Below are positions 9,384-18,900 of a stretch of 64,000 bases of DNA, in pieces. The DNA comes from Pricia antarctica (GTDB taxonomy: Bacteria > Bacteroidota > Bacteroidia > Flavobacteriales > Flavobacteriaceae): assembly GCA_011050085.1 (NCBI GenBank), contig DRGL01000069.1:124001-188000 (forward strand), given 5' to 3'. A program made the position numbers and the translations under genes. Within the stretch, counting starts at the first letter, position 1, and each line of letters begins with the position of its first letter. The notes below the pieces were generated by a model. The model did not search any database. It was given only the letters and a program-made list of their open reading frames with translations, and was not told where the DNA came from.

Positions 9384-10955
9384 TTAATTTGCGTAACCGG
9401 GATTCTGGGTGATTACATCGTTAATATCCATTTCTTTTTGTGGGATAGGCCAACAATAATCCCTGTTCGGATTAAATTGGGCGACCTGTCCGTAATCAAG
9501 AACTTCCCACTGGCCAGTCGAAGCATTAATATAGAACATTCCTTCTAAAAGTCCAGCTTTTACTTCGCCAATTTGCCAACGATTGATATCGAACAAGCGT
9601 AAGCCTTCGAAAGCCAATTCGCGCGCCCGCTCGTCTCTTAGCATCTGTCTTAGTTCTTCTTGGGTCTTTCCCGTCGTAATGGCCGGCATTTCTACGGTCG
9701 GCCTTTCCCTGATTTGATTGATGGCGTCATATACCGATTCGTCTATCTCGTTCAGCTCTATTTTAGACTCTGCATACATTAATAACACGTCGGCATAGCG
9801 CATAAGGATCATATTTATGTCGCTCAGGTTTGGGTTCGAGGCAAAAGCATCGTAATCTACCCATTTCTTTAGGTTATGGCCATATAGTGTGGAAAACTCA
9901 GTACTGGATACCCTATCAGGAGTGGTACTGGTAGGCCAGGAATTGTAAATCGAATTACCTATGGGCTGCCCTGTATAGTAGGAAATAATATTCCATCTTG
10001 GATCTTTGTTTTCATAAGGGTCATCGGGATTGATGGGTCCGTTATACTCATATACGTCGAAAAGCCCTTTCATGGGTTCTACACCGGAACCTCCGCCAAT
10101 TGAACCTGCCGAATAGGCGAAATTATTATACGTATCACCCCCGACAGCAAACTGTCTGTCAAAGATCACCTCCTGCGAATTTTGACCGACTACCTGAAAA
10201 AGTTCCTGATAGTTCGGGTAAAGCCCATAAATACCTAGATCCATTACGGCCTGCGAGGCGTCTCGAGCCATTTCGAACTGATTGTTCCGGATGGCTACCC
10301 GAGCCTTCAAAGTCAGCGCGGCACCAAGGGTAGCCCTGCCGGTGTTATCTGCGTTATAGCTTAAGGGAAGGTCTTCGGACGCAATGATGTTGTCAAGTTC
10401 GGCAATTACGAAGCTTACGATTTCTTCCCTGCTATTGGCCGGGCGTTGTTCGTTTACGTCAAGAGGCTCCGTGATTAATGGGGCATTGCACCACAAACTG
10501 GATAACTGCGTATAGTAAAAGGCCCTGAGAAACCTGGCTTCGGCCTTCAACCTAGCCAAGACCTGTGGGTCACCTTCGGTCACCAGATCGATATTGGCAA
10601 GTACGTCGTTCGCTTTGGCAATTCCCCTGAAATATCTTTCCCAAATAGCCGTAATCGTACCGTTTGCCGCATCAATCTCCCCTAACCTGACATCGTTGAA
10701 GGTCGGAACGTTCGAAGCGGAATGAAATGCAATATCCGTAACCCCGTCAAGGGCTATAACCGACTGCGTACCGTCGAGTTCGTTATAAATGGCGTTAACG
10801 GCCAATTGCGCATCTCTTTCCGTAGACCAGTACACATCTTGCGATACGGCACCCGTAGGCTGTATATCCAAACCTTCGTCCAAGCCTTTGCTACAACCGC
10901 TCAAAAGAATGCTGGCGGCCAGTACTATACTTTTTATATGCTTATATACTTTCAT
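9384..10955 (-). CDS. RagB/SusD-family nutrient-binding outer membrane lipoprotein
   Basis: About 523 residues. I chose the ATG at 10955 over the in-frame one at 10979: it gives a clean lipoprotein signal (KVYKHIKSIVLAASILLSGC) with the acylated Cys at about residue 20 and leaves 13 bp after the SusC stop instead of an overlap. SusD marks are the TPR-like N-terminal region, LKAEARFLRAFYYTQLSSLW, INDVITQNPGYAN at the end, and RDERARELAFEGLRLFDINRW near the C-terminus. SusD caps the SusC pore and binds the glycan or glycoside at the cell surface. It is followed closely by the oxidoreductase gene, making this a glycoside uptake-and-cleavage operon. Confidence 0.92.
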   Translation of the reverse strand: MKVYKHIKSIVLAASILLSGCSKGLDEGLDIQPTGAVSQDVYWSTERDAQLAVNAIYNELDGTQSVIALDGVTDIAFHSASNVPTFNDVRLGEIDAANGTITAIWERYFRGIAKANDVLANIDLVTEGDPQVLARLKAEARFLRAFYYTQLSSLWCNAPLITEPLDVNEQRPANSREEIVSFVIAELDNIIASEDLPLSYNADNTGRATLGAALTLKARVAIRNNQFEMARDASQAVMDLGIYGLYPNYQELFQVVGQNSQEVIFDRQFAVGGDTYNNFAYSAGSIGGGSGVEPMKGLFDVYEYNGPINPDDPYENKDPRWNIISYYTGQPIGNSIYNSWPTSTTPDRVSSTEFSTLYGHNLKKWVDYDAFASNPNLSDINMILMRYADVLLMYAESKIELNEIDESVYDAINQIRERPTVEMPAITTGKTQEELRQMLRDERARELAFEGLRLFDINRWQIGEVKAGLLEGMFYINASTGQWEVLDYGQVAQFNPNRDYCWPIPQKEMDINDVITQNPGYAN

Positions 10956-10968
10956 AATCTTATCGTTT

Positions 10969-13900
10969 TTAAAATACAATGTTCAGTCCGACACTCATCG
11001 TTTTTGTTTGTGGAAAAAACTGGCTCCTGCCCCTTGGGGTTTCCGGATCGAAAAGCTTTTGGGGGGTAAAGGTCAGCATGTTTTCACCCGAAACATAAAA
11101 ACGTAGTTTGGAAAAAATCTCCTGAGGTACGGTATACCCCACTTGGAAATTCTTGAGTCGGGCATACTTATTATCGATCAACCAAAAATCTGATTTTACG
11201 ATGTTCCAAGTATTACCTGCCGTTACCAAAGGCCAATCTCCGTTCGGATTTCTTTCAGGATGATACGCCCTTTCTGCCATTTCCTTGTGGATAAAGTTGG
11301 AGAAAGCGGGCCCTTCAGGTATGGCCCCGTCGAGCAAATGTTGCTGCTTTAACACCCCTTGCAAAAACATCGAAAAGTCGAAGCCATGGTAAGAAGCCTG
11401 AAACCTAAAGCCGAACTCATATCGGGGGTCTTCGTTACCGATGATGACTTGGTCACCACCGGGGGCGATAGATTGTGAGATCTGTCCGTCACCGTTAATA
11501 TCCTCATAGATGATATCACCTATGCCTACGCTGGGATGTAAAGTAGCGGGATACTGATCAAGATCGGCCTGTGTACGATACAATCCTGGAGAGGTTAATC
11601 CCCTCAAGGTGTTCATGGATTCACCTTCCGTCCAAATCGTAAAATTATCCGGGAAGAAAGGTCCTGCACCGTTTAAATCCTCGATTTTGTTGACCACGTC
11701 GGAAAAATTGATTCCAATGGAATAATTGAATCCGTCATCCTCTTTAAAAGCTCCGCTATAGTTTAATCCGATTTCATAACCATTGTTGGATACCTTTGCC
11801 GCATTTTGTACCGGTGGATCGACCCCGATGGTGGACGAAATTGGGAGTTCCAATAAAATATCGTCGGTGTTTTTCCAGAAATATTCGGCCACTAGGGACA
11901 GTCTGCCATCGATAAATGAAGCATCAAGACCGATATTGGTCATCGTAGAGGTCTCCCATGTAATATCGGGATTTCCTGCCTCCCGAATAGCGGAACCCGA
12001 TACAATGTTCCCTCCGAACTGGTATCTTTGATTTAAGTCATACGCCGTCCTGAATCTGTTGAGACCGGTCCTAAATTGGTTTGCGCCCGAAATTTCCTGG
12101 TTTCCGAGCTGACCCCAAGAGGCTCTTAGCTTTATGTTGCTTATCATCGTATTGTCTACAATGTTCTCCATAAAGGCTTCATTGGTAAGGTTCCATCCGG
12201 CAGAAACGGAAGGAAACACGCCCCAACGGTTGCCGTCACCAAACCTTGAAGATCCATCATACCTCAAATTTCCCTGAAGCAGGTAACGGTCATCGTACGA
12301 ATAATTGATTCTTCCGAAGAACGAACGTAGGCGCCATTCTTCGTTGTAACCGCTGATATTCTGGTTGTCTACCCCGCCCGCATCAAGATCCCTCAAATCA
12401 TTGTTGAAAAAATTCTGTCGACTTGCCACCACATTTTTGAGTGTGTTATGAATCTCTTCGTATCCGATGAGTCCTTCCAGTTCATGGAGCCCGAACTGTT
12501 GGTTATAGTTCAGGTATAAGCGTTGGCTAAACTCCCTTTCCCGACGGGTGGTTTCGAACAGCTCGTTGGTAGCAAACCATCCCCCTACGGTTTGGGGTTC
12601 TCCCGTTACGTAGTTCGTCATGCCGGCAAGACTGTTCATAAAGCGGGAAGTACCCATGTTATCAAATCTGTAGGTAACGTTACCTTCGAGAGATAGGGCA
12701 TCACTGATGGTGTAATCAAAGCCGCCCTGGGCCACCACATCATCCGTGATACGCTTAGTTTCTCCTTCGTTGACCATGGCACGGGGGTTCCATTGTCCCG
12801 AAACAAGATCGTAGGTGCCATCCGGATATTCCATGACCACGTTCCTATTAATATGAAGGAGGCCTTGAACGATTTGTTGGCCAGCAACTCCAGCCCCATT
12901 TATAGCATGGCCTGGTCCGCTGAAGTCTCCGTTACGGTATAAAAGACCAGCTTTAAAGGTCAATTTGTCGTTGGCAAAAAGATCCGCATTGATACGCATG
13001 GTTGTCCTTTTGTTATTAAAATTTTTGAGGATACCATCGGTGTCGCTATAGTTGACGGATGCGAAAATTTTCCCGATTTCCCCACCGCTCGAGATGGAAA
13101 ACGTATGCTGCTGCATGAGGGCACTTTTATTGAATATGCCCTCTTCCCAATTGGCCCATGGAAATTCAAAGGGTCTCGTTCCCGCAACGGCGTTTTGAAT
13201 ATACTCTTCGGAGAAAGTAGGTGAGCCTCCGGCATTTACCTGGGCTTCGTTTTCAAGTCTTAACCAAGATTCGGTATCCGCCTTTTCAGGAAAAAAGCTG
13301 GGATTCTGAACGCCCGCAAACGTATTGTAAGATAATATAGTGCCCGACGACGTACCGCGTTTTGTGGTTACCAATATTACCCCGTTCGCTGCGCGAGAAC
13401 CGTAAATTGCTGCTGATGATGCATCCTTTAACACCGAAATCGATTCTATGTTCTGAGGCTCAACGGTACTAAGCGATTGCTCTATACCATCTACCAAAAC
13501 CAAAGGGTTGGAGCTGTTCAAGGTACCCACGCCCCTTATTCGTATGCCGGCATCCTCTACCCCAGGTGCACCACCTTGATTTATAATGGTCAGACCTGGC
13601 GTTTGACCTTGCAAGGCCGTTGTGGTACTAGTCACGGGGCGTTGGGTAAGGGCATCGCCGTCAACGGAACTTATAGCCCCGGTAACTTTTGCCCTACTTT
13701 GGGTTCCGTAGCCTACGACTACCACTTCTTCAAGGCCCGCGGCATTCTCGTCCATGGTTATTTCGATAGTCGATTGACCGTCGACGCTCACTTCCTTGGT
13801 AGCAAAGCCTATATAGGAAACGACCAATACGGCGTCATCGCCCACTTCAAGCGAAAAATTACCATCAAAATCGGTCTGGGTACCGTTTGTGGTGCCTTTT

Positions 13901-14106
13901 TCTAGAATGTTGGCACCCGCCAAGGGTACGCCTTCAGCATCGGTAATTAATCCTGAGACCTGCTGTTGAATGATGGGGTTCGAATCGTTTGCATTGGCCT
14001 GTGCCAGATATAGGGAAAAAATCAAGAATAGGACAGTCGTTTTCAGGCTGGCGACAATCTTGAAACGCCCTAGTGGCGGTCTTTCATTTTTGTAGTTGTT
14101 CTTCAT
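10969..14106 (-). CDS. SusC/RagA-family TonB-linked outer membrane transporter
   Basis: 1045 residues. The order is: a signal-anchor near residues 25-42, a carboxypeptidase-regulatory-like domain at about 50-125 (QVSGLITDAEGVPLAGANI), a TonB-box region EEVVVVGYGTQ, the plug with GVGTLNSSNPLVLVDGIEQ and IESISVLKDASSAAIYGSRA, then a large beta barrel ending in MSVGLNIVF. This is the full-length pattern of SusC proteins. It is the first gene of the operon running to 6265. The region upstream (14107-14330) must hold the promoter, but I see no clear TAnnTTTG element. No sigma/anti-sigma pair or AraC-like regulator is adjacent on that side; the nearest regulators are the two-component pair upstream. 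Confidence 0.93.
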   Translation of the reverse strand: MKNNYKNERPPLGRFKIVASLKTTVLFLIFSLYLAQANANDSNPIIQQQVSGLITDAEGVPLAGANILEKGTTNGTQTDFDGNFSLEVGDDAVLVVSYIGFATKEVSVDGQSTIEITMDENAAGLEEVVVVGYGTQSRAKVTGAISSVDGDALTQRPVTSTTTALQGQTPGLTIINQGGAPGVEDAGIRIRGVGTLNSSNPLVLVDGIEQSLSTVEPQNIESISVLKDASSAAIYGSRAANGVILVTTKRGTSSGTILSYNTFAGVQNPSFFPEKADTESWLRLENEAQVNAGGSPTFSEEYIQNAVAGTRPFEFPWANWEEGIFNKSALMQQHTFSISSGGEIGKIFASVNYSDTDGILKNFNNKRTTMRINADLFANDKLTFKAGLLYRNGDFSGPGHAINGAGVAGQQIVQGLLHINRNVVMEYPDGTYDLVSGQWNPRAMVNEGETKRITDDVVAQGGFDYTISDALSLEGNVTYRFDNMGTSRFMNSLAGMTNYVTGEPQTVGGWFATNELFETTRREREFSQRLYLNYNQQFGLHELEGLIGYEEIHNTLKNVVASRQNFFNNDLRDLDAGGVDNQNISGYNEEWRLRSFFGRINYSYDDRYLLQGNLRYDGSSRFGDGNRWGVFPSVSAGWNLTNEAFMENIVDNTMISNIKLRASWGQLGNQEISGANQFRTGLNRFRTAYDLNQRYQFGGNIVSGSAIREAGNPDITWETSTMTNIGLDASFIDGRLSLVAEYFWKNTDDILLELPISSTIGVDPPVQNAAKVSNNGYEIGLNYSGAFKEDDGFNYSIGINFSDVVNKIEDLNGAGPFFPDNFTIWTEGESMNTLRGLTSPGLYRTQADLDQYPATLHPSVGIGDIIYEDINGDGQISQSIAPGGDQVIIGNEDPRYEFGFRFQASYHGFDFSMFLQGVLKQQHLLDGAIPEGPAFSNFIHKEMAERAYHPERNPNGDWPLVTAGNTWNIVKSDFWLIDNKYARLKNFQVGYTVPQEIFSKLRFYVSGENMLTFTPQKLFDPETPRGRSQFFPQTKTMSVGLNIVF

Positions 14107-14839
14107 AATTTTAGAGTTAATGGATGATTGTAGGTAAGTTATTTTAGTTTAATTGGTAGTAAAATACTCGAATTATTAGAGGGTTCTATTGCTTTTGAAT
14201 TCGTTAAAATTATGTAAAAACATTGCTAATGATCTCTTTTCGAAAAATTTTAATCATTTTTCGGGTTATGATAAATCGAACACGCTTTATTTATGTAATC
14301 ATTATCATATAGCCCCCGATTTTAAGTAAAAAACAAAGCCTCGGCAAGAAATAATCTTGTGCACCATAGGTTTCGTATTATCCGTACCTTGATGAATCAA
14401 AAAAACTTCCAACCGCCAAACACTATTTTGTTCCTTCATTATATTATAACGAATTAACGACGTGTAGGGCTCACTGAATTTTGGATAAATCAGCTTGGCT
14501 TAATCAATGTAGAGGTGATAGGGATAAAGCAATGAGAACTTCGAGGTTTTTGTATAATTCAATGGCTTCCAAGGTTTTAGTACGTCTTTTGCGACATCAA
14601 GATGCCTTTATATACCTTGTGTTAATGCTTGAGGCCGTCAAATCAAGACGGAGTTGGACACTCCCAAGCGCCTATATTTTCAACGAGAATCAACAGAAAA
14701 GCATGTTATGTAATCTATTTGATTCTACCCTATTGTAAAGGTTGAAAAATATAAACACTGTAATTACGAATGATGAAGGCCATCACGTAAAGCACTTAAC
14801 AGTAGTAGTTAAACTTTTGCAAATTCTACTGTTGAGTTT
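14107..14839 (+). other. Noncoding stretch upstream of susC; nothing recognised
   Basis: AT-rich DNA of about 730 bp. It should contain the susC promoter near its left end. A plus-strand open frame at 14481-14738 exists but has no ribosome binding site, no family signature and atypical composition, so I do not call it a gene. Confidence 0.4.
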
Positions 14840-15279
14840 CTAGTCTGAAGGATTTACATGAAGTTGGTTCTTCATCTTTTTCGCACTAAAGCGTATGGCC
14901 CATTTAAAATTTATTCTGTACAGTATGTCCATGATACGGGAGTCCTTTACCCCGAATATGCGTTGCTTATTATTCTCCAAACAATCAATATTAACCTTGG
15001 AAGCCTTGCCTGCGGGTAGCGCTCTAGATTGCTCATCGTTGATGGCAGCTCTATTTTTTCTGCCTTCGTCTAACCCTAGATTTCTTCGGTCTTGAAGTGG
15101 GCCCAGGCTTCATTGAAAGGTACTTGAGACATGATGCTGAGGTGTGTGAAAACATAGTCCATAGTCTCTTTCCACGTTATGCCAAAGAGATATACCTTTT
15201 CGTCTGACTCTGTAGTAAAACGACTGGGAATTCTAGAAGATTTTACATCCGTAAATAGCCATACTACCCCAATACCCAT
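14840..15279 (-). pseudogene. Degenerate coding remnant, unrecognised family
   Basis: Two minus-strand open frames abut around 15078. The first (15279 to 15076) reads MGIGVVWLFTDVKSSRIPSR... and ends EAWAHFKTEEI. The second, offset by one frame (about 15085 to 14840), reads LGLDEGRKNRAAINDEQ..., contains RIFGVKDSRIMDILYRINFK and ends HVNPSD. Both have protein-like composition, and together they could be about 145 residues of one protein joined by a frameshift. I do not recognise the family, and there is no clear start region upstream. It could instead be two unrelated spurious frames. Confidence 0.3.
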
Positions 15280-15395
15280 TGATTTAGAGTCTAAATATAG
15301 CTACTGGATAGTCATCCCTAATAAAGGTCCGATTTGAGGGTTAGAAAAGAGCCAATGACCTATCTTAATCATGAAAAATCGGTAAGCCTTAAACC

Positions 15396-16106
15396 TCAGT
15401 TTTCAAAGCTTGGTAGACGTAATATATAACCCTTACCGTGTACATTTTCAATTTTAATATCGGCATCCAATTCCAAATGTCTTCTTAAATGGGTAATGAA
15501 AACGTTTAAACTTTTTCTATTAAAATAGTCGTTCTTTCCCCACAACTGGATTAAAATATCTTTGTGATGACAGAGTTGGTTCCCTCGCTTTACCAAAAAC
15601 GTTAGCAGTTCACTTTCTTTTACGGTTAAATCTATCTTGTTGCCCATACAGAAGAGTTCTTGATTGAGCGAGTTAAAATCGTATTTCCCTATTTTATAAA
15701 TGTCATTTGCAGTTTCGATATTCGGATTAGCGTTGAGTCTGGATAAAAGACGCTCGATTCTAATGACCAACTCCTCCTCATCAATTGGTTTTTTTAAGTA
15801 ATCTACAGCCCCGAGATAGAAACCTTTTAAAACATCCACTTTTAGGGATTTAGCGGTCAAAAAAATAAAAGGTAACGCAGGGAAATTTTCGTTGATGTTT
15901 TTGGCCAAGGTGAATCCGTCCATAATGGGCATCATAACATCCAGTATCGCCAAGTCAAATTTATGGCGGTTCAATTCAAGTAGTGCCTCTTTTCCATCTT
16001 TGGTCCAGCAGACATCGAATTGTTTTAGTTTTAGGTATTCCGATAATAGATACCCCAGGGACGCATCGTCCTCTACTAAAAGTATTCTTTTTTTCTCCTC
16101 CATCAT
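15396..16106 (-). CDS. OmpR/PhoB-family response regulator
   Basis: 236 residues. The receiver domain at about 7-120 has the acidic pair in LLVEDDASLG, the phosphoacceptor D56 in DLAILDVMMP, the T/S switch in FIFLTAKS and the Lys in DYLKKPID. A winged-helix DNA-binding domain follows from about 135 (ELLTFLVKRGNQLCHHKDIL, ending KIENVHGKGYILRLP), typical of OmpR-type regulators. The start overlaps the stop of the sensor kinase by 4 bases, so the two are coupled. Its target is unknown; phased TTAA repeats in the divergent promoter region upstream of the kinase are a candidate binding site. Confidence 0.93.
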   Translation of the reverse strand: MMEEKKRILLVEDDASLGYLLSEYLKLKQFDVCWTKDGKEALLELNRHKFDLAILDVMMPIMDGFTLAKNINENFPALPFIFLTAKSLKVDVLKGFYLGAVDYLKKPIDEEELVIRIERLLSRLNANPNIETANDIYKIGKYDFNSLNQELFCMGNKIDLTVKESELLTFLVKRGNQLCHHKDILIQLWGKNDYFNRKSLNVFITHLRRHLELDADIKIENVHGKGYILRLPSFEN

Positions 16107-17368
16107 TTTACTATTGGAATGATTACAGTTATTTCGGTACCCTTATTTTCCTCGCTATCGATCAAGACCTTGCCCCTGTGTTTCTCAATCACCCTTTTAA
16201 CGTAACTGAGTCCTAAACCATATCCTTTCACCTTATGCAGATCACCATCCAGAACGCGGTAATATTTTTGAAAAATCCGATGCTTATCTTCTTTCGAAAC
16301 CCCTTTACCATTATCGGAAATCGAAATAACCAGGCGCCCTTTGCTGAGATAGGCCTGCAATTTGATAACCGGTACTTCCGAATACTTTTTGGAATTGTCA
16401 AGAATGTTGTTAATGGCGTTTTCCAAATGAAAAATCTCTGCGTTTATGATGTATGCATCTTCTTGAAGCTCATAGCTAAAAACCCCTTCTTCTATGGCGA
16501 TCAAGGTTTGAAATTCTTCGCAAATAGCTAATAAATGCGGCTTAAAGTCAACTTTTTCCAAAATAAGTACACTCTGTCCAGATTCCAATCTTCCCAGCTC
16601 CAAAACCTTGTCAATATGGCCCGATAAGCGTTTTACCTGTTTCCTGATAAGGGTCAACAAAGCTCTTTGCTTTGTATCGGCATCTTCATCCAATAATTTG
16701 GTTGCCAAACTAATGGAGAAAACCGGGGTTTTTAATTCATGGGTAAGATTGGTAATAAACTCATTGGTGATGGTAATGACCTTGCTTTGCCAATAGTACG
16801 TCCGTAACACCCAGATTATCGTAGCACAGATACCTAACAGGAATAATAGACTTGGTAGGGTAAGTCCATTTAATTTGGATAAAAAATAAACGTACAAGTT
16901 TTTGAACTGTAGCTCCAGTACAATAGGCCTACCTATTGTTTTGGTCAGATAGCCTTGCAATGCAATTGGGTAAGCGTCTACATCATCATCCGTATTAAAG
17001 TTCGTGGGCGAGCCCAGATAGTAAACACTATCCTTGGAATACAACCTGAAGGAATACTCAGATTCCAAACCATTCTTCGTTAGTTGGTCTCCGATGTAAT
17101 CATTTAAAATATGACCGGATTTTTTGTCAAGGCTATCTACACTAACGGTAAAAAAGGAGGTATCCTTCTTCAAAGCACTGGCCACAAGAAAAGAAAGTTC
17201 ATTCTCGATGTTCAATTTTTCCTCTATGTTATCGGCAACATGTACAATCTTCGAATTGAACTGAACTTTGGCCAAGTTCAGACCTATTCGTAGATACTGG
17301 TATTGCACAATGGAAAGACCGACAATCGATACCAAAAACAATACTATATATAGGTTTCTCTTCTTCAA
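16103..17368 (-). CDS. Two-component sensor histidine kinase
   Basis: 421 residues. Transmembrane helices at about 7-27 and 167-190 enclose a periplasmic sensor of about 140 residues with no recognised fold. The HisKA box NEFITNLTHELKTPVFSIS places the phosphorylated His at 210. The ATPase domain has the N box (NAINNILDNSKKYS), G1 (ISDNGKGVSKED) and G2 (GYGLGLSYVKRV). It is transcribed with the response regulator that overlaps its 3' end. The divergent neighbour is an outer-membrane beta-barrel gene, a plausible target. The signal sensed is unknown. Confidence 0.93.
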   Translation of the reverse strand: MKKRNLYIVLFLVSIVGLSIVQYQYLRIGLNLAKVQFNSKIVHVADNIEEKLNIENELSFLVASALKKDTSFFTVSVDSLDKKSGHILNDYIGDQLTKNGLESEYSFRLYSKDSVYYLGSPTNFNTDDDVDAYPIALQGYLTKTIGRPIVLELQFKNLYVYFLSKLNGLTLPSLLFLLGICATIIWVLRTYYWQSKVITITNEFITNLTHELKTPVFSISLATKLLDEDADTKQRALLTLIRKQVKRLSGHIDKVLELGRLESGQSVLILEKVDFKPHLLAICEEFQTLIAIEEGVFSYELQEDAYIINAEIFHLENAINNILDNSKKYSEVPVIKLQAYLSKGRLVISISDNGKGVSKEDKHRIFQKYYRVLDGDLHKVKGYGLGLSYVKRVIEKHRGKVLIDSEENKGTEITVIIPIVK

Positions 17369-17421
17369 AATCTTTACGAAATAACCAAAAACAAGGATTC
17401 GCTAACGGGATTTAATTTTTT

Positions 17422-17468
17422 GTTAATCCTTTTAAGCTTTCGTTAATCCTTTTAAGCTTAGGCTTAAA
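17422..17468. promoter_or_regulatory. Phased TTAA repeats in divergent promoter region; candidate response regulator site
   Basis: An 18-bp unit (GTTAATCCTTTTAAGCTT) occurs twice, at 17422-17439 and 17442-17459, with a 20-bp period. Within it, TTAA half-sites start at 17423, 17432, 17443 and 17452, roughly one per DNA turn. A perfect 7-bp inverted repeat TTTAAGC/GCTTAAA with a 4-bp spacer sits at 17451-17468. The array lies between the kinase start (17368) and the outer-membrane gene start (17590). Phased direct repeats are the usual form of OmpR/PhoB-type binding sites; use by the adjacent regulator is inference. Confidence 0.5.
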
Positions 17469-17589
17469 CCTTTTGAATTCCCAATAGTAATACCTTGGCC
17501 AAGGTCAACAAAATAATTTCAAGTTGAGTCAAGTTAGTGTTTTTTTCAACATAGCTTTTTATAAAACCATACCATAAACCATATCAAAT

Positions 17590-18726
17590 ATGTCAAGAAA
17601 TCTTATTCATTGTCTAGCGCTATTTTTCGTTCTTTCCTATTATCAGGCAACCGCGCAGGGGTGTGTTGCCATACGGCATTTCTCATCTGGTGTTGGCAGT
17701 AGTCTTGAAAATAATCTTCTGGGTCCGGGCGACCTCCAGATTGGGATGAATTATAGATATTTTCGATCTTTTCGACATTTTCGCGGTACCGAACAAGAAC
17801 CGGATCGGCTTGCCAATAACACCGAAGTAGTAAACAATGCCCATGCCTGGGATTTCTTTGCCACCTACGGTATAACGCAAAGGGTGTATACAAGTATTAC
17901 CATACCCACGGTAATCAATACCCGCTCTTCATTGTACGAACATGGAAGGGAAGAACGAAATACGACATTCTCTAGGGGGTTGGCAGATATTCGTTTGGGC
18001 TTGGGATTCTGGCTTTTTGATTTGGAAAAATCTCCTGACGGAAATGTTGCTTTAGGTTTGGGCGTTAAACTTCCGACGGGAAATTATAATGCCTCTGATA
18101 TTTTTTACAATGTGGGACCCAATGGGGAACCCCAAACTAGACCCGTAGATCAGTCCATACAGCCCGGTGATGGGGGTTTTGGGGTAACTTTGGACTTTCA
18201 AATATATCAAAAGATTGCCACTAACTTTTTTGGATATGCCAGTGGCTTCTATCTGATTAATCCTAGGGAAACCAATGGAGTACGAACCTTTCGTGAAACC
18301 TTGAGCCCCCTACTCGAAAACGAGGCGATTATGGCGGTACCAGATCAATTTGCATTGAGAGGCGGATTGAGCTACGCTATTTCACCTTCTTTTTCCAGCT
18401 CATTAGGTGTTCGATACGAAGGAGTGCCGGTAAAAGATTTGATTGGGGGCAACAATGGGTTTAGAAGACCGGGCAATGTGCTTTCCATAGACCCAGGCTT
18501 CAGTGTAATGAAAGGCAACATGGCGCTTAATTTGAATGTACCCTTTGCCGTGCGCAGAAACCGTCCTCAAAGCGTTACCGATAAACAGACGGAAGATATA
18601 ACCGGAACCCCTCGAATGGGAGATGCAGCCTTTGCAGATTATCTTATAAACATTGGTATTTCCTATCGTTTTTCAAATAATAGGGTAAAATTATCACCCG
18701 ATTTAAAAGATGCTTTCAATAAATAG
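17590..18726 (+). CDS. Outer membrane beta-barrel protein, phenol-degradation MetA-type transporter family
   Basis: 378 residues with a Sec signal peptide ending near residue 22 (SYYQATAQG). The body alternates amphipathic strands with a regular aromatic pattern: DLQIGMNYRYFRSFRHF, GLADIRLGLGFWLF, VALGLGVKLPTGNYN, and the closing INIGISYRF. KLPTGNYN is typical of the family of predicted outer membrane transporters often named after the MetA pathway of phenol degradation. The substrate is unknown, and despite the family name nothing here points to aromatic compounds. It is divergent from a two-component system and may be regulated by it. It is the last gene before the island boundary. Confidence 0.65.
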   Translation: MSRNLIHCLALFFVLSYYQATAQGCVAIRHFSSGVGSSLENNLLGPGDLQIGMNYRYFRSFRHFRGTEQEPDRLANNTEVVNNAHAWDFFATYGITQRVYTSITIPTVINTRSSLYEHGREERNTTFSRGLADIRLGLGFWLFDLEKSPDGNVALGLGVKLPTGNYNASDIFYNVGPNGEPQTRPVDQSIQPGDGGFGVTLDFQIYQKIATNFFGYASGFYLINPRETNGVRTFRETLSPLLENEAIMAVPDQFALRGGLSYAISPSFSSSLGVRYEGVPVKDLIGGNNGFRRPGNVLSIDPGFSVMKGNMALNLNVPFAVRRNRPQSVTDKQTEDITGTPRMGDAAFADYLINIGISYRFSNNRVKLSPDLKDAFNK

Positions 18727-18818
18727 TCGTTTTACGAGTAGCACTTCAAAAAAGCTTTGATTTGATAGACAAACTATTTTAATCAGGAGTAGTCATTGCA
18801 ATTAATAAACATCAAATA

Positions 18819-18862
18819 AAACTACAAAACCTTTAAATCGTTTTTTAAAGGTTTTGTAGTTT
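18819..18862 (-). terminator. Hairpin terminator next to the left island boundary
   Basis: A perfect 19-bp stem (18819-18837 with 18844-18862) and a 6-base loop. The arms start and end with A and T runs, so it could act on both strands. It ends 1 base before the tRNA-Asp 3'-end copy. This fits the original terminator of the tRNA-Asp transcript (minus strand), left behind when the island entered. It may also end transcription of the outer-membrane gene on the left. Confidence 0.7.
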
Positions 18863-18863
18863 G

Positions 18864-18900
18864 TTTGGATTTCTCCTAGCGGTCTGGACGGGACTCGAAC
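18864..18900. repeat. Left attachment-site repeat (37 bp), copy of tRNA-Asp 3' end
   Basis: Identical base for base to 55114-55150. The first part is downstream flank (TTTGGATTTCTCCTAG) and the rest is the last 21 bases of tRNA-Asp on the minus strand (T-arm and acceptor stem). The identity stops sharply at 18901 (T instead of C). A partial tRNA 3' end at a distance from the intact tRNA is the standard mark of integration by a tyrosine recombinase at a tRNA gene. Confidence 0.9.

Noticed and set aside
6265..14106. 3-keto-glycoside operon as part of the island
   Set aside because: It lies outside the 37-bp repeats and has no mobile marks; treated as resident chromosome.
14481..14738. 85-aa plus-strand open frame
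   Set aside because: No ribosome binding site, no recognisable domain and poor composition; treated as chance.
18880..18900. tRNA-like sequence at the left boundary
   Set aside because: Only the last 21 bases of tRNA-Asp are present; there is no D-arm or anticodon arm. It is an attachment-site copy, not a tRNA gene.
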